Shown here: piece after piece, positions 12,028 to 24,002 of the stretch
Numbering within the stretch: the first letter of the stretch is position 1
How the letters are laid out: each line of letters opens with the position of its first letter
Origin: Megalobrama amblycephala
Lineage: Eukaryota; Chordata; Actinopteri; Cypriniformes; Xenocyprididae
Assembly (NCBI RefSeq): GCF_018812025.1
Contig: NC_063050.1
Span: 12,565,037-12,629,036, forward strand
Direction of reading: 5' to 3'
DNA length: 64,000 bases
Position numbers and translations under genes: made by a program
Notes under the pieces: generated by a model
Told to the model about the DNA's origin: nothing
Database searches by the model: none
The model's input: the letters and a program-made list of their open reading frames with translations, nothing else

Positions 12028-12770
12028 CTACCGGCTAGTGGAAGCGAGTACACGGGAAGATACCGGCTCTACACGTAGGCTATAGAATCTAGCGAATGTG
12101 TTAGGTGTCGCCCAGCCCGCAGCTCTACAGATATCTGTCAGCGAGGCGCCATGAGCCAACGCCCAGGAAGAGGCCACTCCTCTGGTGGAGTGGGCTCTCA
12201 ACCCAAGCGGGCAAGGCACGCCCTGGGAATCATACGCCAAGGCGATGGCATCCACTATCCAGTGGGCCATCCTCTGCTTGGAGACAGCCTTTCCCTTCTG
12301 CTGGCCTCCGTAACAGACAAAGAGCTGATCTGAGGTCCTGAAGCTTCGTGTTCTGTCCACGTACACACGCAGAGCGTGGACGGGACAGAGCAAAGCTAGG
12401 GCTGGGTCTGCCTCCTCCAAAGGCAGCGCTTGCAGGTTCACTACCTGATCTCTGAAGGGAGTGGTAGGAACCTTGGGCACATATCCGGGCCGGGGTCTCA
12501 GGATGATTTGAGAGTCACCGGGCCCGAACTCTAGGCACGATTCGTCGACCGAAAATGCGTGCAGATCCCCTACCCTCTTCAGAGAAGCCAATGCAACCAG
12601 GAGGACGGTTTTGAGAGACAGTGCTTTTAACTCGACTGATTGCAAAGGTTCGAAGGGCTGACCCTGGAGAGATGTAAGAACCAGGGTCAGATCCCAAGAG
12701 GGTATGGAGGAAGGGCGAGGAGGATTTAGTCTCCTCGCCCCCCTCAGGAACCTGACGATCAGTGCTGTCC
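12028..12770 (-). pseudogene. DIRS tyrosine recombinase (N-terminally truncated)
   Basis: About 245 residues of recombinase sequence are open to the stop at 12028. Family residues are visible in order: an Arg in KRVGDL, the HxxR box in AHSTRGVASS, and the nucleophile Tyr in FARFYSL near the C-terminus. Known: tyrosine recombinases use R...HxxR...Y to cut and rejoin DNA, here for circle integration. The N-terminal part is missing. At about 12770 the frame runs directly into RNase H sequence (HVLVRSDST in a different frame), so an internal deletion removed the end of RNase H and the start of the recombinase. The catalytic core looks complete, but it has no start codon of its own that I would trust. 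Confidence 0.82.
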
Positions 12771-14096
12771 GAGCGGACCAGTACGTGCTTGTCTGACAGC
12801 AGCCCCTTGAAGCGGCCCAGTGCAAGACGTACTGCTAGCAACTCGAGGCAATTGATATGCCAATGCAGTTGAGGCCCCGTCCACGATCCGACGCTGCATG
12901 CCCGTTGTACATGGCCCCCCATCCGGTAGCGGAGGCATCTGTGGAGACCACAGCGTGCCTGGACACCTGTTCCAGGGGCACTCCCGCCCGCAGGAACGAG
13001 GGGTCCGACCACCGGATGAGGGTGCGATGGCAGCTCGGTGTCACGGGGACACAGAGCGTACCACGCTGCCACGCCCATCTCGGGACCCGGCCGCGAAGCC
13101 AGTGTTGAAGCGGCCTCATATGGAGCAATCCGAGAGGCGTTACCGCGGCTGCAGATGCCATATGCCCCAGGAACCTTTGAAATAGTTTCAGTGGGGCCGC
13201 TGTCCTGCGCTTGAGCGTGCTCAGGCAGGTCAACACTGACTGGATGCGTTCCTCGGTGAGGCGCGCAGTCCGGGCGACCGAGTCTAGCTCGAGACCGAGA
13301 TCCTCTGCCCGGGGGAGAGTTTGCTCTTGTCCCAGTTGACCCGAAGCCCCAACCGGCTGAGGTGAGCTAAAACCATATCCCTGTGTTCGCACAACTGCGC
13401 TCGCGAGCTGGCCAGGATCAACCAGTCGTCGAGGTAGTTGAGAATACGAACGCCTTGTTCCTTGAGGGGAACAATGGCCGCCTCCGCAACCTTCGTGAAG
13501 ACGCGGGGCGACAGGGCCAGCCCGAAGGGTAGGACTTTGTACTGATATGCTCGACCCTCGAATGCAAACCGTAGGAAGGGTCTGTGGCGAGGCAGAATCG
13601 AGACATGAAATGACCCGTCCTTCAGGTCGATCGCTGCAAACCAATCCTGGGGACGGATGCATTAGAAAATGCGCTTCTGCGTGAGCATCTTGAACGGCAA
13701 CTTGTGAAGGTACCGGTTCAAGACGCGCAGATCCAGGATTGGCCGTAACCCACCGCCCTTTTTCGGTACAATGAAGTCGGGGCTGTAAAACCCCGACCTC
13801 ATCTCGGCTGGAGGGACCGGCTCGATTGCATCCTTCGCCAGGAGGACAGCAATCTCCGCCCGGAGAACAGGTGCATTGTCCAACGACACCTGAGTGAAGT
13901 GGACACCCCTGAAAACCGGGGGACGCCGGGCGAACTGAATCGCATAGCCGAGTCTGATGGTGCGAATGAGCCAGCGGGACGGGCTGGAAAGCGCAGTCCA
14001 TTCTTCCAGACACCGAGCCAACGGGACCAAAGGCACCACAGACGCACCGGGGGTGGGGCAGCGAGGCAGAGTACGGGGACCCGACTCGGACGACAT
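12770..14096 (-). pseudogene. DIRS reverse transcriptase / RNase H, broken
   Basis: The upstream part (from 14096) has the RT N-terminal fingers motif (FYSPDFIVPKKGGG) and ends at an in-frame TAA at 13664-13662. The same frame resumes immediately and carries the polymerase motif YLDDW near 13430. A frameshift near 13310 moves the RT connection region (SLSTLKRR-type, near 13200) to another frame. RNase H follows (VVSTDASATGWG, 12940s), shifts frame again near 12870 and stops abruptly at about 12770 with most of its catalytic core deleted. Known role: cDNA synthesis and RNA removal during retrotransposition. Lesions seen: one stop, at least two frameshifts and one deletion, so it is inactive as assembled. 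Confidence 0.82.
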
Positions 14097-14418
14097 GGGA
14101 GCGGCCCGGAGTGTGGTCGGACTCTAGGAGGCAGCAGTGCGTATGGGAGACGGCGCACGGGGCGCGGCCTGCACCATCACACTGCCACCTGCTGGCGAAG
14201 TAAGAGGGGGCTGCGAGTGGCAAGGCTTTTGAGGGGCGTCGCACACTGACAGGCGTGCCCTCTTGTGACCTGGAGGTTGGAGAAACTGCTCTTTTTGTGA
14301 AAAAGTGGGTACCGGACAGACAACATTCACAAATTCCCCCCGGCCCTCCTCCGGGGGTGGAAGAGAAGATGGAACTCTCTCCCAAAGAGCTGGATCCTTC
14401 CCCTCCAGGTTGCCCGTC

Positions 14419-15929
14419 TCAGGATCGTGACTTCCTCGATCGCTTACCACCTGGCTTGGCTGAGATGGGCTGGGCGCCATGACCGCGACCGGCACTCTGC
14501 TGTTTGGCAGGTGTAGGCTGCTGCTTCGCCGGTTTAGCAGAGGCAGAGGACGGCGCAGGCGGGCGCCCTCGGCGATGAGCGGGCTGAGGCTGAGCCGCCG
14601 GCAGCAGGGTGGAGGCAGCAGCGGACCGCCGGGGCATGACATGTTTAATAGCCTCAGCCTGCTTCTGTGCGGCGGAGAACTGTTGGGCGAAGCTCTCCAC
14701 TGCGTCGCCGAAAAGGCCGACCGGGGACATGGGGGAGTCCGGGAATCGATGTTTATCGGTTTCCCTCATGTCCGCCAGGGTCAGCCAGAGGTGGCGCTGC
14801 TGGACTACGAGCGTAGACATCGCATGACCAACAGAACGTGCTGTCACCTTCGTCGCTCGGAGGGCGAGGTCGGTGGCAGTGCGCAGCTCCCCCAGCAGCT
14901 GTTGGTCAAGCCCTCCCTGGGGCATTTCCGATAGCGCCTTTGCTTGGTACACACCTGCAAAAGGGCCATGGCATGCAGGGCGGAGGCAGCTTGTCCACAG
15001 GCTCTGTAAGCTTTCTCCATCAGTCCTGAGGAGAATTTGCAGGCCCGGGACGGGAGACGTGGTTCACCGCACCAGCCGGTGGCCGTTGGACACAGCTGCG
15101 TCGCAACGGACCGCTCGACTGGGGGAATCCGATCGTATCCCCTAGCCTCTCCGCCATCCAGGGCGGTGAAGGCGGACGAGGGACCAGTTCTAGCACGAGT
15201 GCTATACGGCGTTCGCCAGAATCTGGTCACCTCGTCGTGCACCTCCGGGAAGAATGGCATCGGGGCGGGGCGCTGGGGTTGACCAGCGCGACCGGCCCCG
15301 GGGTACCAATCATCGAGCCGAGAGGGCCCGGGACAGGGTGGACGGTTCCACACGAGCCCAACACTCTCGGTCGCCCGGGAAAGCACAGCCATCAACTCGG
15401 GATCGGCCTCGGGCGACGCTACCGTCCCGGAGAGCGGCAACGGAGCCGAGTCTTCATCTCCCGAGGAATCGGGCTCACCTTCCGATGCTGAGATCGACAT
15501 CTGATCCGCAGCAGGCGCACCAAAGGTAACGGCTGGACAGTCCGTAAAGGGCCCAGTGGAAACCGATGGCGGCACGACGGGTTGCAGTGCTGCTGAGGCG
15601 GCAGGGGCCCGAGGAGCAGAGCTCGGCGGGGAAGCCCTGACGGTGATCCTCAGGTCACCCTGCCTACACACCATCGAACCGTCATTCCGGCCGGAGCCGG
15701 AAAAAACGGCCGAACGGGGCATAGGGGAGGGGACCCCCGCTACCTGAGACTTCAGGAATGAGAGTCTAGACCTCAGCACTGCGATAGTCATGTTCCCGAA
15801 ATGGGAACATGAGCTATCCACAAAAGTTGCTTCAGCGTGCTGAACGCCCAAACACGTGATGCAGCGATTGTGCCCATCAGCAGGGACCAGGGAACGACCG
15901 CACCCAGTAACGCACAGACGAAATGACAT
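14419..15929 (-). pseudogene. DIRS gag-like protein, frameshifted
   Basis: It starts at ATG 15929-15927 (MSFRLCVTGCGRSL) with an N-terminal Cys/His-rich stretch (C-x3-C, C-x2-C and a later CSHF), a Pro/Ser/acidic middle, and a Gln/Ala-rich helical region. The frame breaks near 14955: homologous sequence continues in another frame as VYQAKALSEMPQGG and runs to a basic Lys/Arg/Ser tail stopping at 14419. Known: DIRS gag-like proteins package element RNA. The basic tail and Cys-rich head fit nucleic-acid binding. One frameshift is seen. Confidence 0.72.
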
Positions 15930-16278
15930 CTTTGTAAAGACGCAGGGTTCGTTTGTGAAGCTCTTTCAGAAGGGGAATTACAGCTTTCTCGTGCTGAAGC
16001 ACGCAGGGAGTGTCACGATGTGTTCGGGTACACCACTCCCCGAACACAACGCAGGAACCGGCCCAAATCGCAACCGCTCTTTCTATAGCGCGCTTAACGG
16101 GCAGACGGTTGTTGTGAAAACAGCAGTTTAGAGCTCAATGCTTAGGCTCCTGGAGAAACTTGCGACCTCGCTGCTGTGCTGTAACGCCAACAGAAAGTGC
16201 TGCACCACTTCAAAGGCTGAAGAACACTCTGACTTCAAACAGTCTTGAAAGCTGAAGAGACCAACCGGTTGGCTCCGA

Positions 16279-16470
16279 AGCGAAAGACAGAGTGCGATTG
16301 CATCTGCTTCCTATTTATATACACCTGTCGGGGGCGGTGCGCATTATGCAAATATCGCACGCCAATTCCATTGGCTTGTTTTAGTTCACTCGAAGCTGAT
16401 AGGGCTCTCTAGCGATATCCCAATTCGTCGGTCACTACTGACGTACGTTGAACGGGAACTGAAAGGGAAC
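16279..16470. repeat. DIRS right inverted terminal repeat
   Basis: Reverse complement of the left repeat; bases 16279-16448 pair with 11064-11234. The outer end (gaacgggaactgaaagggaac) matches the internal complementary region at 11344-11365. Confidence 0.85.
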
Positions 16471-17090
16471 TCTGATTAATGAATTAATAAGTATCAGTGC
16501 TTGGCAAAATGTGATATTTCACTATTAGCTAACTAATATTTTTTCATACCTCCCAGAGGACTGCTCACTGGGGGGAGTGAATAAACAGTTACACTCTCTT
16601 TACCCACAACATAGGTGTCCTTAAGCAAGGCACCTATCCCCGAATCGCTCTGCGGGCAACATACTGGCCACACATCATGCCACTTTCATTTTCACTCCCT
16701 AGTGATGACTGAAGTCATTATAACCTCTTTGAGGTTGTAAGGTTTTGGATAGTAATTCCTATGTATTTGGTAACACTTGAGTCATTACTAGTTGGTTACC
16801 ATGATCTTCACTTTACAATAGTGATCCAAATAATTAGTAATTCCTTTAGAAGGTTGTAGTAACACATGTCATCCAAAACCTTACAAAAACCTCAAACATT
16901 TACAGTGACCCAAGTTATCATCAGAGTTGGAAAGTAGGAAATTACAAATACTTTCGGTACAGTACTTCATTGTTTTTTCTACTTTCTTGAGTATAATTAA
17001 GTTATGGTACATTTACTTGAGTTGAATAAACTGCCTATGGAGCAACAGGATGGAGCTGGTCAGGTTTTGGTGAGGGGGAAGGAGCGAGGA
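16471..17090. repeat. non-coding stretch with SINE-like fragment
   Basis: Bases 16600-16660 (ccttaagcaaggcacctatcccc) resemble the body of the fish V-SINE that is complete at 43020-43300, so this looks like a short SINE fragment. The remainder to 17090 is unremarkable AT-rich DNA. No gene was recognised. Confidence 0.5.
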
Positions 17091-17099
17091 CTCAATGAT

Positions 17100-18030
17100 T
17101 CAGGTTGATGAGCTCTTTCTTTATTAATAAAAATAAAACAAAAACAAACAAAAACTACCCCATGGGGGAAAACAAGACAAGGCAGCAAGACTGGCATCAA
17201 GGCTTGACAGGGTCAGGACACATGAGGGTACCTTAGACAACGAACACGCACAAGACTGCAAACACAAGGAGAATAAATAGGAGAGCAAACAAGGCAGGTA
17301 ACGAGGGAGGACAGGTGGGGCAAATGAACCAATAATGAGGTAACAAGGTGGGCATGGTCACGACAATAGACATGAGAGCACATGGCACAAAGAAACACAT
17401 GACAAGCTCACACCAAACAAAAAAAAAAATGGGCTCACACCAAACAAAAAACACAAACTCTAAATGAGACATGAACACGCAGCTAATAAGAGAACCCATA
17501 AGCCACGTGTTCACACAAAACAAGACAACATGAGAGCACACAGCCCGAGAAACACAGACAGCACAAGACAAAAACATGAAAGTATGCGGCAGGTGTAAAC
17601 AAACTGCATGATACACAAAACATGACAATACAAGAGCGCCTGGCTGGTAAGAACCGACCAGGCAATTCACAAACACGAGACAAGAATGAACGGCAAGTGA
17701 AAGTACACTCAACCGTGCGATCACAATAAAGACAGGACAGGGAGGGCAAGTGTCCTAATCCCGACACAAAACCGAAACTGAACTAGACATGAGTGCCGGG
17801 ATCCAAACAGCATGCTCCCAACATGAAACAAGACATGCAGACAAGAGAGCGCATGGCTCGAGAACACTCAAGGCCGTACACTCACACAAAGACAGGACAA
17901 GAACGGGAGTGTCAGAGCTCTGTCACAAAACCAAGAAATAAACTAGACAGAAGTGACAGAACCCTGACAGAGCTGGCATTTGATAGGCATAGAACCCTGC
18001 GCTTCAGCCAAAATGGTCAAGGTCTGATTT
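17100..18030. repeat. A/C-rich dispersed repeat with imperfect internal copies
   Basis: Words such as acatgagagcacacag, acaagac, acacaaagacaggacaag and ctagacagaagtgaca recur at irregular 60-250 bp steps (for example 17870-17960 echoes 17700-17800). The long minus-strand open frames here are Cys/Val/Leu-rich by-products of this composition. I could not assign a family; a transposon-derived 3' region is likely. Confidence 0.55.
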
Positions 18031-19148
18031 GAGTGCAAAACCAATCATAACTTCCAGTTCAGCTGGGAGGGCAGGGTGTTCAAACCATGCTTTTGACATT
18101 GACTCAATGAATTGGTATCACTACTGTTTTAATATTTTAGTGAATGTAAGTGAGCTGTGCTCATATTCTGATTTTAAATTGTAATCTTGGCATCTCCTGA
18201 AATGGGTCATACCATTGATATTACTAGAGCACTGAGCAGTTGAAGTAAATAGAAAAGTCTGCTCATACATGGTTATACATGGCATTTATTGCATGGACAC
18301 AGGGGCGGGTTTAAACAAAGTCAGGATCTCAGGCCCCCCACACCTCACTCCCCAACATTATGTAATATTTTACTCTGATTTGCACATAATAGTAATATTG
18401 AATAGAATTAAATGAGACATTAAAAAAAAAAAAAATTATTTTACTTTGAACTGCTTAACAAAAAAATGTATACACTTTGGCACTTGCTCCCTTCAGCTTT
18501 AAGATATAAACTTTCTTGGTTTTGGATTAATCAAGAATAATTTTGTCAATTTTCTTAGTCCTCCGAGTCCCCTGTTGTTTTAGCTATGAGAAAATAAACC
18601 TCTTGGTTTTAGCTTGAAAAATTGTCTTCTTTAACTATGTTGTGAAATAGGCTATCTGATATTCTGATTCTCAGATATGTGTTAGTGATTGTAATTTGTC
18701 TTTCAAACACCTTTATAATGATCATGTTAGATGATAACGGGTGATAGGTGCCAAAATCCTAATAGTTTGCTCTTCAGCACAGGGAATTAGAGTTTTTGGA
18801 TTTAACACGCATATTCATACACTTCTCTCGAAAGACATGAAAGTAATTGGCAGATGATCTGGGAGAATAATATAGTAAACCATTATCTACACAATGTATT
18901 TCTGACGTGAATAAAACACAGTTTTATTTGCTGCTTCCATAGACATCAGTGTGAATTATACTAACTAAATATGATTTTTTTTTGCTAGTATTATGTGTAT
19001 TTAAATGAAACCTAAAATAAACATGTTGTTGAGGAAAACAGACAAATCTTGTCTTTTCTTTCACTTCTAAATCTTTATACAAGAAATCCTGCAGGTCATA
19101 AAGAACTTTTGTTTTTCCACCTCCACGAAGAGACGTGTCCTATCCATT
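18031..19148. other. AT-rich intergenic/intronic DNA, nothing recognised
   Basis: Homopolymer runs and short AT tracts; no splice-flanked coding exon, RNA gene or clear repeat boundary was seen. Confidence 0.6.
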
Positions 19149-19740
19149 ATGCCCAGACAGCACAGCCATGTGGGGCCCAGATGGGTTTCACCTGGGTTAT
19201 CTAACTGGGGCACAGCCAGTTTTGCCCATAGTTTCCATGTAGGCTCCACATGGTTTAGCCCAGATGAAATTAACACTACTCAGTGTGCACACTACAGGCT
19301 GTTAAATGTAACATTGAATCAATTTTGGAGTAAATAAGATAATAAAGTGATAAGCAGAATCACCAAAGGACAGAGGAACAATAAGAACAGAAAGCAAAGC
19401 ACAAGAACTACAGTTGATTTCAGCTGAATGATTCAGCTGAGAATGATTATGAACTCCATAAACAGCATTAATAATAATAGTTTATTTAAAAATAATAGCT
19501 TAATTTGTAGTTACTATGATGGTGATCAGTGTTTGCTTTAGTTGAGCTCTTGACGCTTGACATTTTATCTTTTTTTTTTTTTTTCTTTTTTTGATCCGAT
19601 GTTGACTATTTGTTGATGATACAGATGTAATCATCATGAAGTGGCATTATGTGCACTCATGACAATCATTGCTTATACAATCCCTGTAACTCTACAGCAT
19701 GGAATCCAGCAGTACTTTAATCAGAAAAAACTGAAAGACA
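19149..19740. repeat. fold-back repeat, left half (interrupted by LINE)
   Basis: Positions 19155-19320 (catgtggggcccagatggg..., tgcacactacaggctgtt...) match both arms of the large palindrome at 54751-56431, in the same order. Downstream similarity continues in the word tgatcagtgtttgctttag (near 19525). The matching other half resumes after the LINE at 23366, so the LINE appears to have inserted into this element. Confidence 0.7.
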
Positions 19741-22700
19741 ATGCAAGAGACTTGAGCAAGATGGCGCCAGTGTGTCGGTCGGCTTGCCGTCAGCTCCGTC
19801 AGCTCCGATGTTTGATTGTGTTGTCACTTGCGCTATTTTGGTACTGTTCTGTTGCTGCTACAAGGTCCAATGATCGGAATACTTTGCTGGATCTCAGATA
19901 TGCGCTGGTGAGCCCTGCTTTCTATGACGGATGTCACTCTCCGTTTACCTGCCCTATTGCTGAGTGCGTCATTCGGTTACCTTGCTGTATCTCCGACCGG
20001 AGGAAGCGTTGGTGGCGCCGGGGCAAACGTGGAGGCGTGCGGGTGAGGATTAGGAGAGGAGCGGGTGCTTCTTCTGTACAGTTGGGTCCCTGCCAGCGCT
20101 CTAAAGACATTCTAGGTCGGATTGATCTTTACCTGGCTCGACGTTCGTGGGATTTGAGGTACTCTTGCCATGTACACATTGCCCTGCATCAACCCCAAAT
20201 GCCCGTTAGCCCTGCTCAGCCTAGACTGCGTGTCCGTAGTGGTGGGGTAAACTTGCGGAACATCCGCGCTTTACAATATTCTCGCTGCCCCCAGGCTGCG
20301 GGCTATTCAAATGCAAAAGTGGCCTTGGTCAACAGTAGGTCAGTGTCTAACAAGACTTTTATTTTGAATGACTTTTTTTCTCGTCACAACTTGGATTTTC
20401 TGTTTTTAACCGACACATGGATTAGTGCTGGAGTTGGCCAGTCGTCTGTTTTCGATGAACTTTGCCCAACTAACTGTTCATTTATAAGCACGCCAAGGAG
20501 TGTCGGAAGAGGAGGCGGCGTAGCTCTTGTTTTTAGGAACAATTTTAAATTACGGACACTCCCTGCAGGGAGTTTTTCCACCTTTGAACTGCAATGTGTA
20601 ATTATAGAATCTGTTATGTCACCATTGGTTTGTGTACTGATCTATAGGCCTCCTAAGCCTGACAAAGACTTTATAACAGAATTCTCTGATTTTATTTCTC
20701 ATTTTGTGTCACTGTATGATCGTCTACTTATACTTGGTGACTTTAATATACATGTTTGCTGTCCGGATAGACCCATGGTTAATGAATTCTGTGGTGTAAT
20801 AGATGCCTTTGGCCTTACGCAACATATAGATAAAGCTACGCATAAACTGGGACATACACTTGATTTAATTTTATCGTATGGTTTTAAAGTTGATAATATT
20901 GTCTTTGAGGAGGCCACTTTTTCTGATCATAAGCCCATTACATTTGACATCACCCTTTTCAGTCACCTGCAAATTGTTAGAGTTCAGGAACATTACTCTC
21001 GTCAGATAAATTCTCTTACTGCAACTCAGTTTTCTGATAGTTTTTTGAGTGGAAATGTTGCATCTATTATTGCAACAGCGGCATCGTTCTCCTCTAGTCC
21101 AGATGAATTAGTTACCCTTTTTCACTCATCTTGTTCTACCATACTTGACTCTGTAGCACCTTTAACATACACTCGCTCTAAATTAAAATCTCATTATTGG
21201 TTAGATGAGGATACGCGCTCTCTTAGGCAGGCATGTCGTAAAGCTGAAAGGAAATGGAAAAAGGATCATCTCAATGTTTCTTTTCAAATTTTTAAATCTG
21301 CATTAGCTTCTTTTCAGGCAGCAGCTAAAATAGCCAGAGCAAAACATCTCTCAGATTTGATCAGTAAACACTCAAATAGACCAAAAATTTTATTTAGTAC
21401 GATAAACTCTGTTATCAATCCCGTAAATTCTCCAGTTGTTGATGTATCTACTGATACCTGTGAGAGATTTCTTAGGTTTTTTATTAATAAAATTGAGAAT
21501 CTTAGATCAGTGTTTACACCTACTTCATCTGCTATTTCGTTTGTTAGCTCAGGGGTACTGGTTACCTTTAACCAATTTCAGCCCATCTCTCTCACTGAAT
21601 TGAGGGATTTAGTGTCACATATGAAACTTACCACCTCATCTTATGATTCTATCCCTTCATCTATTATAAAGGATGTTTTTGATGTAGTTAGCCCCTCCAT
21701 TCAGGTCATTTTAAATTCATGTCTTGCGTCTGGCACTGTCCCTTCATGTTTTAAACATGCGGTTGTCCAACCCTTGCTTAAAAAACATGATCTCGATGTT
21801 AAATGCCTAAATAATTATCGTCCCATTTCTAAGCTTCCTTTTATCTCTAAAGTACTGGAAAAAGCGGTATTGTCACAGTTGCTCCCCTTTTTGACTACTC
21901 ACAATATATTAGAACCTTTTCAGTCAGGTTTTAGATCACTGCATAGTACTGAAACTGCTTTGCTTAAAGTAACCAATGATCTTCTCCTTACACTAGATTC
22001 AGGTGATAATGCCATCCTGATATTATTGGATCTTAGTGCTGCCTTCGACACTGTCGATCATAACATCCTTCTTACTCGCCTTGATCAGCAGGTGGGCATT
22101 AGGGAGACTGCGTTACTTTGGTTTCGGTCCTATCTTAATGAAAGGACTTTCTCTGTCTCTATTGGCAATTTCTCCTCATCCTCTGCTTCTGTCTCATATG
22201 GGGTCCCTCAGTGATCCATCTTGGGTCCTATTCTTTTTAGTCTATATATGCTCCCACTGGGCGACATCATAAGGAAGCATAACATCTCGTTTCATCTTTA
22301 TGCGGATGATTCACAATTGTACCTGCCTCTAAAATCTAGCGATTCCATACAGTCTCTTCTGGCCTGTCTCGAAGACATCAAAACTTGGATGGTTAACAAC
22401 TTTCTCAGGTTAAATAGTGATAAAACGGAAGTGATTGTGTTTGGTTCTCCCAAGGCAAGATGCACTGTGGTAGAAAATTTAGGTCACTTCTCCACATTTA
22501 TCAAACCTTATGCCAGAAATTTGGGTGTCATTCTTGACTCAGAACTCTGCCTTGAAAAACAGATTAGTTCTGTTGTTAAAAACAGTTTTTATCAGCTCAG
22601 AATGATTTCACGCCTGAAGCCATTCTTATCTTTTAACGATCTTGAAAAAGTTATCCATGCCTTCATTACATCGCGGCTGGATTATTGTAATTCTCTCTAT

Positions 22701-23198
22701 CTTGGCCTCCCACAATCATCACTTAGACGTCTGCAGTTAGTACAAAACGCAGCAGCACGTTTTTTAACCGGCACTAGGAGGCGCGAGCATATAACCCCTA
22801 TTCTGGCTTCCTTGCATTGGCTCCCAGTTCCTTTTAGGATCCAGTTTAAAGTTTTATTGTTTGTTTTTAAAGCACTTAATGGGCTTTCCCCAACTTATAT
22901 CACTGACCTTGTACAGCCATATTCAATTCAAAGGTCACTGAGATCCTCAAACAATGGGCTCCTGTTTGTGCCGCGCTCACGGCTTAAACAGAGAGGTGAT
23001 AGAGCATTCGCAGTTGCTGCTCCACGTTTGTGGAACCAGCTGCCCCAGCATATTAGATCTGCCCCTTCCATTGATGCATTTAAATCCAGGTTAAAAACTT
23101 ATTTTTATTCTCTGGCCTTCCCTGCTTCTTAAACTGGTATTTCTGCTGTTATGTATTTTTGTGTTGTGTGCCCTGATTTTGAAGATTTCATTTCATTT

Positions 23199-23233
<35 letters not shown>

Positions 23234-23366
23234 ATTACTTATTATTCTTTATTTATTGATTTTATATGTGTGTTTTTCATTGTACAGCACTTTGGGCAGT
23301 TTGCGCTGTGTGTAAATGTGCTTTATAAATTAAAATTACTTACTTACTTACTTACTTACTTACTTT
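19740..23366 (+). mobile_element. L2/CR1-group LINE, near full length
   Basis: The 5' end begins near agcaagatggcgccag, a typical start of fish LINEs. A single ORF encodes endonuclease then reverse transcriptase. The 3' UTR ends with agcactttggg...gtgctttataaatt and a tandem (actt)n tail at about 23337-23365 rather than poly(A), which is characteristic of the L2/CR1 group. One nonsense codon is present. It lies inside a fold-back element within the proposed intron of the mucin-like gene. Confidence 0.85.
19761..23132 (+). pseudogene. LINE ORF2: endonuclease-reverse transcriptase with one stop codon
   Basis: The ATG at 19761 (MAPVCRSACR) fits the usual start in the ATGGCGCC context; an in-frame ATG at 19641 lies in host repeat DNA. 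Apurinic-type endonuclease motifs follow: TDTWI, GRGGGVALVF, LIYRPP, LGDFNIH and SDHKPI (roughly residues 190-400). The RT domain has a finger region, LDLSAAFDTVDHN, the GVPQ box, the catalytic YADDSQLY at about 22300, and a C-terminal domain ending at 23132. The GVPQ box is followed by TGA at 22212-22214 where family members have Gly, and the frame continues cleanly afterwards, so this is a single G-to-T type nonsense change. Known role: target-primed reverse transcription. It is not functional as assembled, but otherwise open for about 1,120 codons, suggesting a young copy. Confidence 0.86.
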
Positions 23367-23900
23367 TAAAATGTGTACAAAAGTTTCATGTTCCTGTTTA
23401 AAAATGCATTGTACATTAAACACTTGCAAACTTAAACTCCTGCAAGATTTATTCACACACAGACATCAAGAATCAGCGTATGAATCTCAACAATGGTGAC
23501 ATGCTTCATGCAGCAATGCATTCTGGGTACATCATACAAAATTCATCCATGGCTGATCATCATCTGATCACATTTTATTTTGCCTTTCTTGCCATAACAA
23601 ACAGTTACAGCAGCCAGAGAAAAACTAACATTAAAAAAAGTCAAGAGTCAAACTGCATAACAAAAGCAAACACTGATCTTGATAATGGTGACATCAAACA
23701 AAACTATTATTTTCAACAAATCATCAACATTTAAACCTCTGCTAATTCTCAGTAAGAACTTCTGTAGATGTGTGTCAGAAATAAAGTCAGTCTGGTTAGT
23801 AATAAGTGAAGCTGGTAATGCTGTTTGTGGAGTTGTTTAATCCTCTGCTGAGATTTTGAGAGATTTAATTATGAGCTGTAATGAATCTATTGTAGAATTG
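23367..23900. repeat. fold-back repeat, right half
   Basis: The words cagacatcaagaatcagcg, aacaatggtgacatgcttca, gccataacaaacag and aataaagtcagtctggttag are shared with 55570-56070. It is the complementary half of the element that the LINE interrupted at 19740. Confidence 0.7.
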
Positions 23901-24002
23901 TTTATTTTTGGCATTATTTATATATAAGATTGGTGGGGGTAGCATTTTGAGTCATTTCAGTGAACTGGGACCAGTGTGTGCTTCTTTTTTTATGTTTATG
24001 AC

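Larger units (their letters stand above)
11017..16470 (-). mobile_element. DIRS-type tyrosine-recombinase retrotransposon, damaged
   Basis: A 5.45-kb element in minus orientation with gag (right), reverse transcriptase/RNase H, and tyrosine recombinase (left). It has inverted terminal repeats (core 11064-11234 and 16279-16448) and an internal complementary region at 11301-11400. The first half of that region is the reverse complement of the left end, and its second half matches the right end. This arrangement is diagnostic of DIRS elements, which replicate through a circular intermediate and insert by recombinase without target duplication; none is visible at the edges. The open frames carry a stop, several frameshifts and an internal deletion, so this copy is not autonomous as assembled. 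It sits in the proposed intron of the mucin-like gene, in the same transcriptional direction. Confidence 0.9.

Noticed and set aside
11311..15747. Many plus-strand open frames across the DIRS element
   Set aside because: GC-rich shadows of gag, RT and recombinase frames on the minus strand; none has recognisable domains.
17213..17767. Cys/Val/Leu-rich minus-strand open frames
   Set aside because: They fall on an A/C-rich imperfect repeat; the amino-acid bias follows from composition and there is no domain, start context or splice structure.
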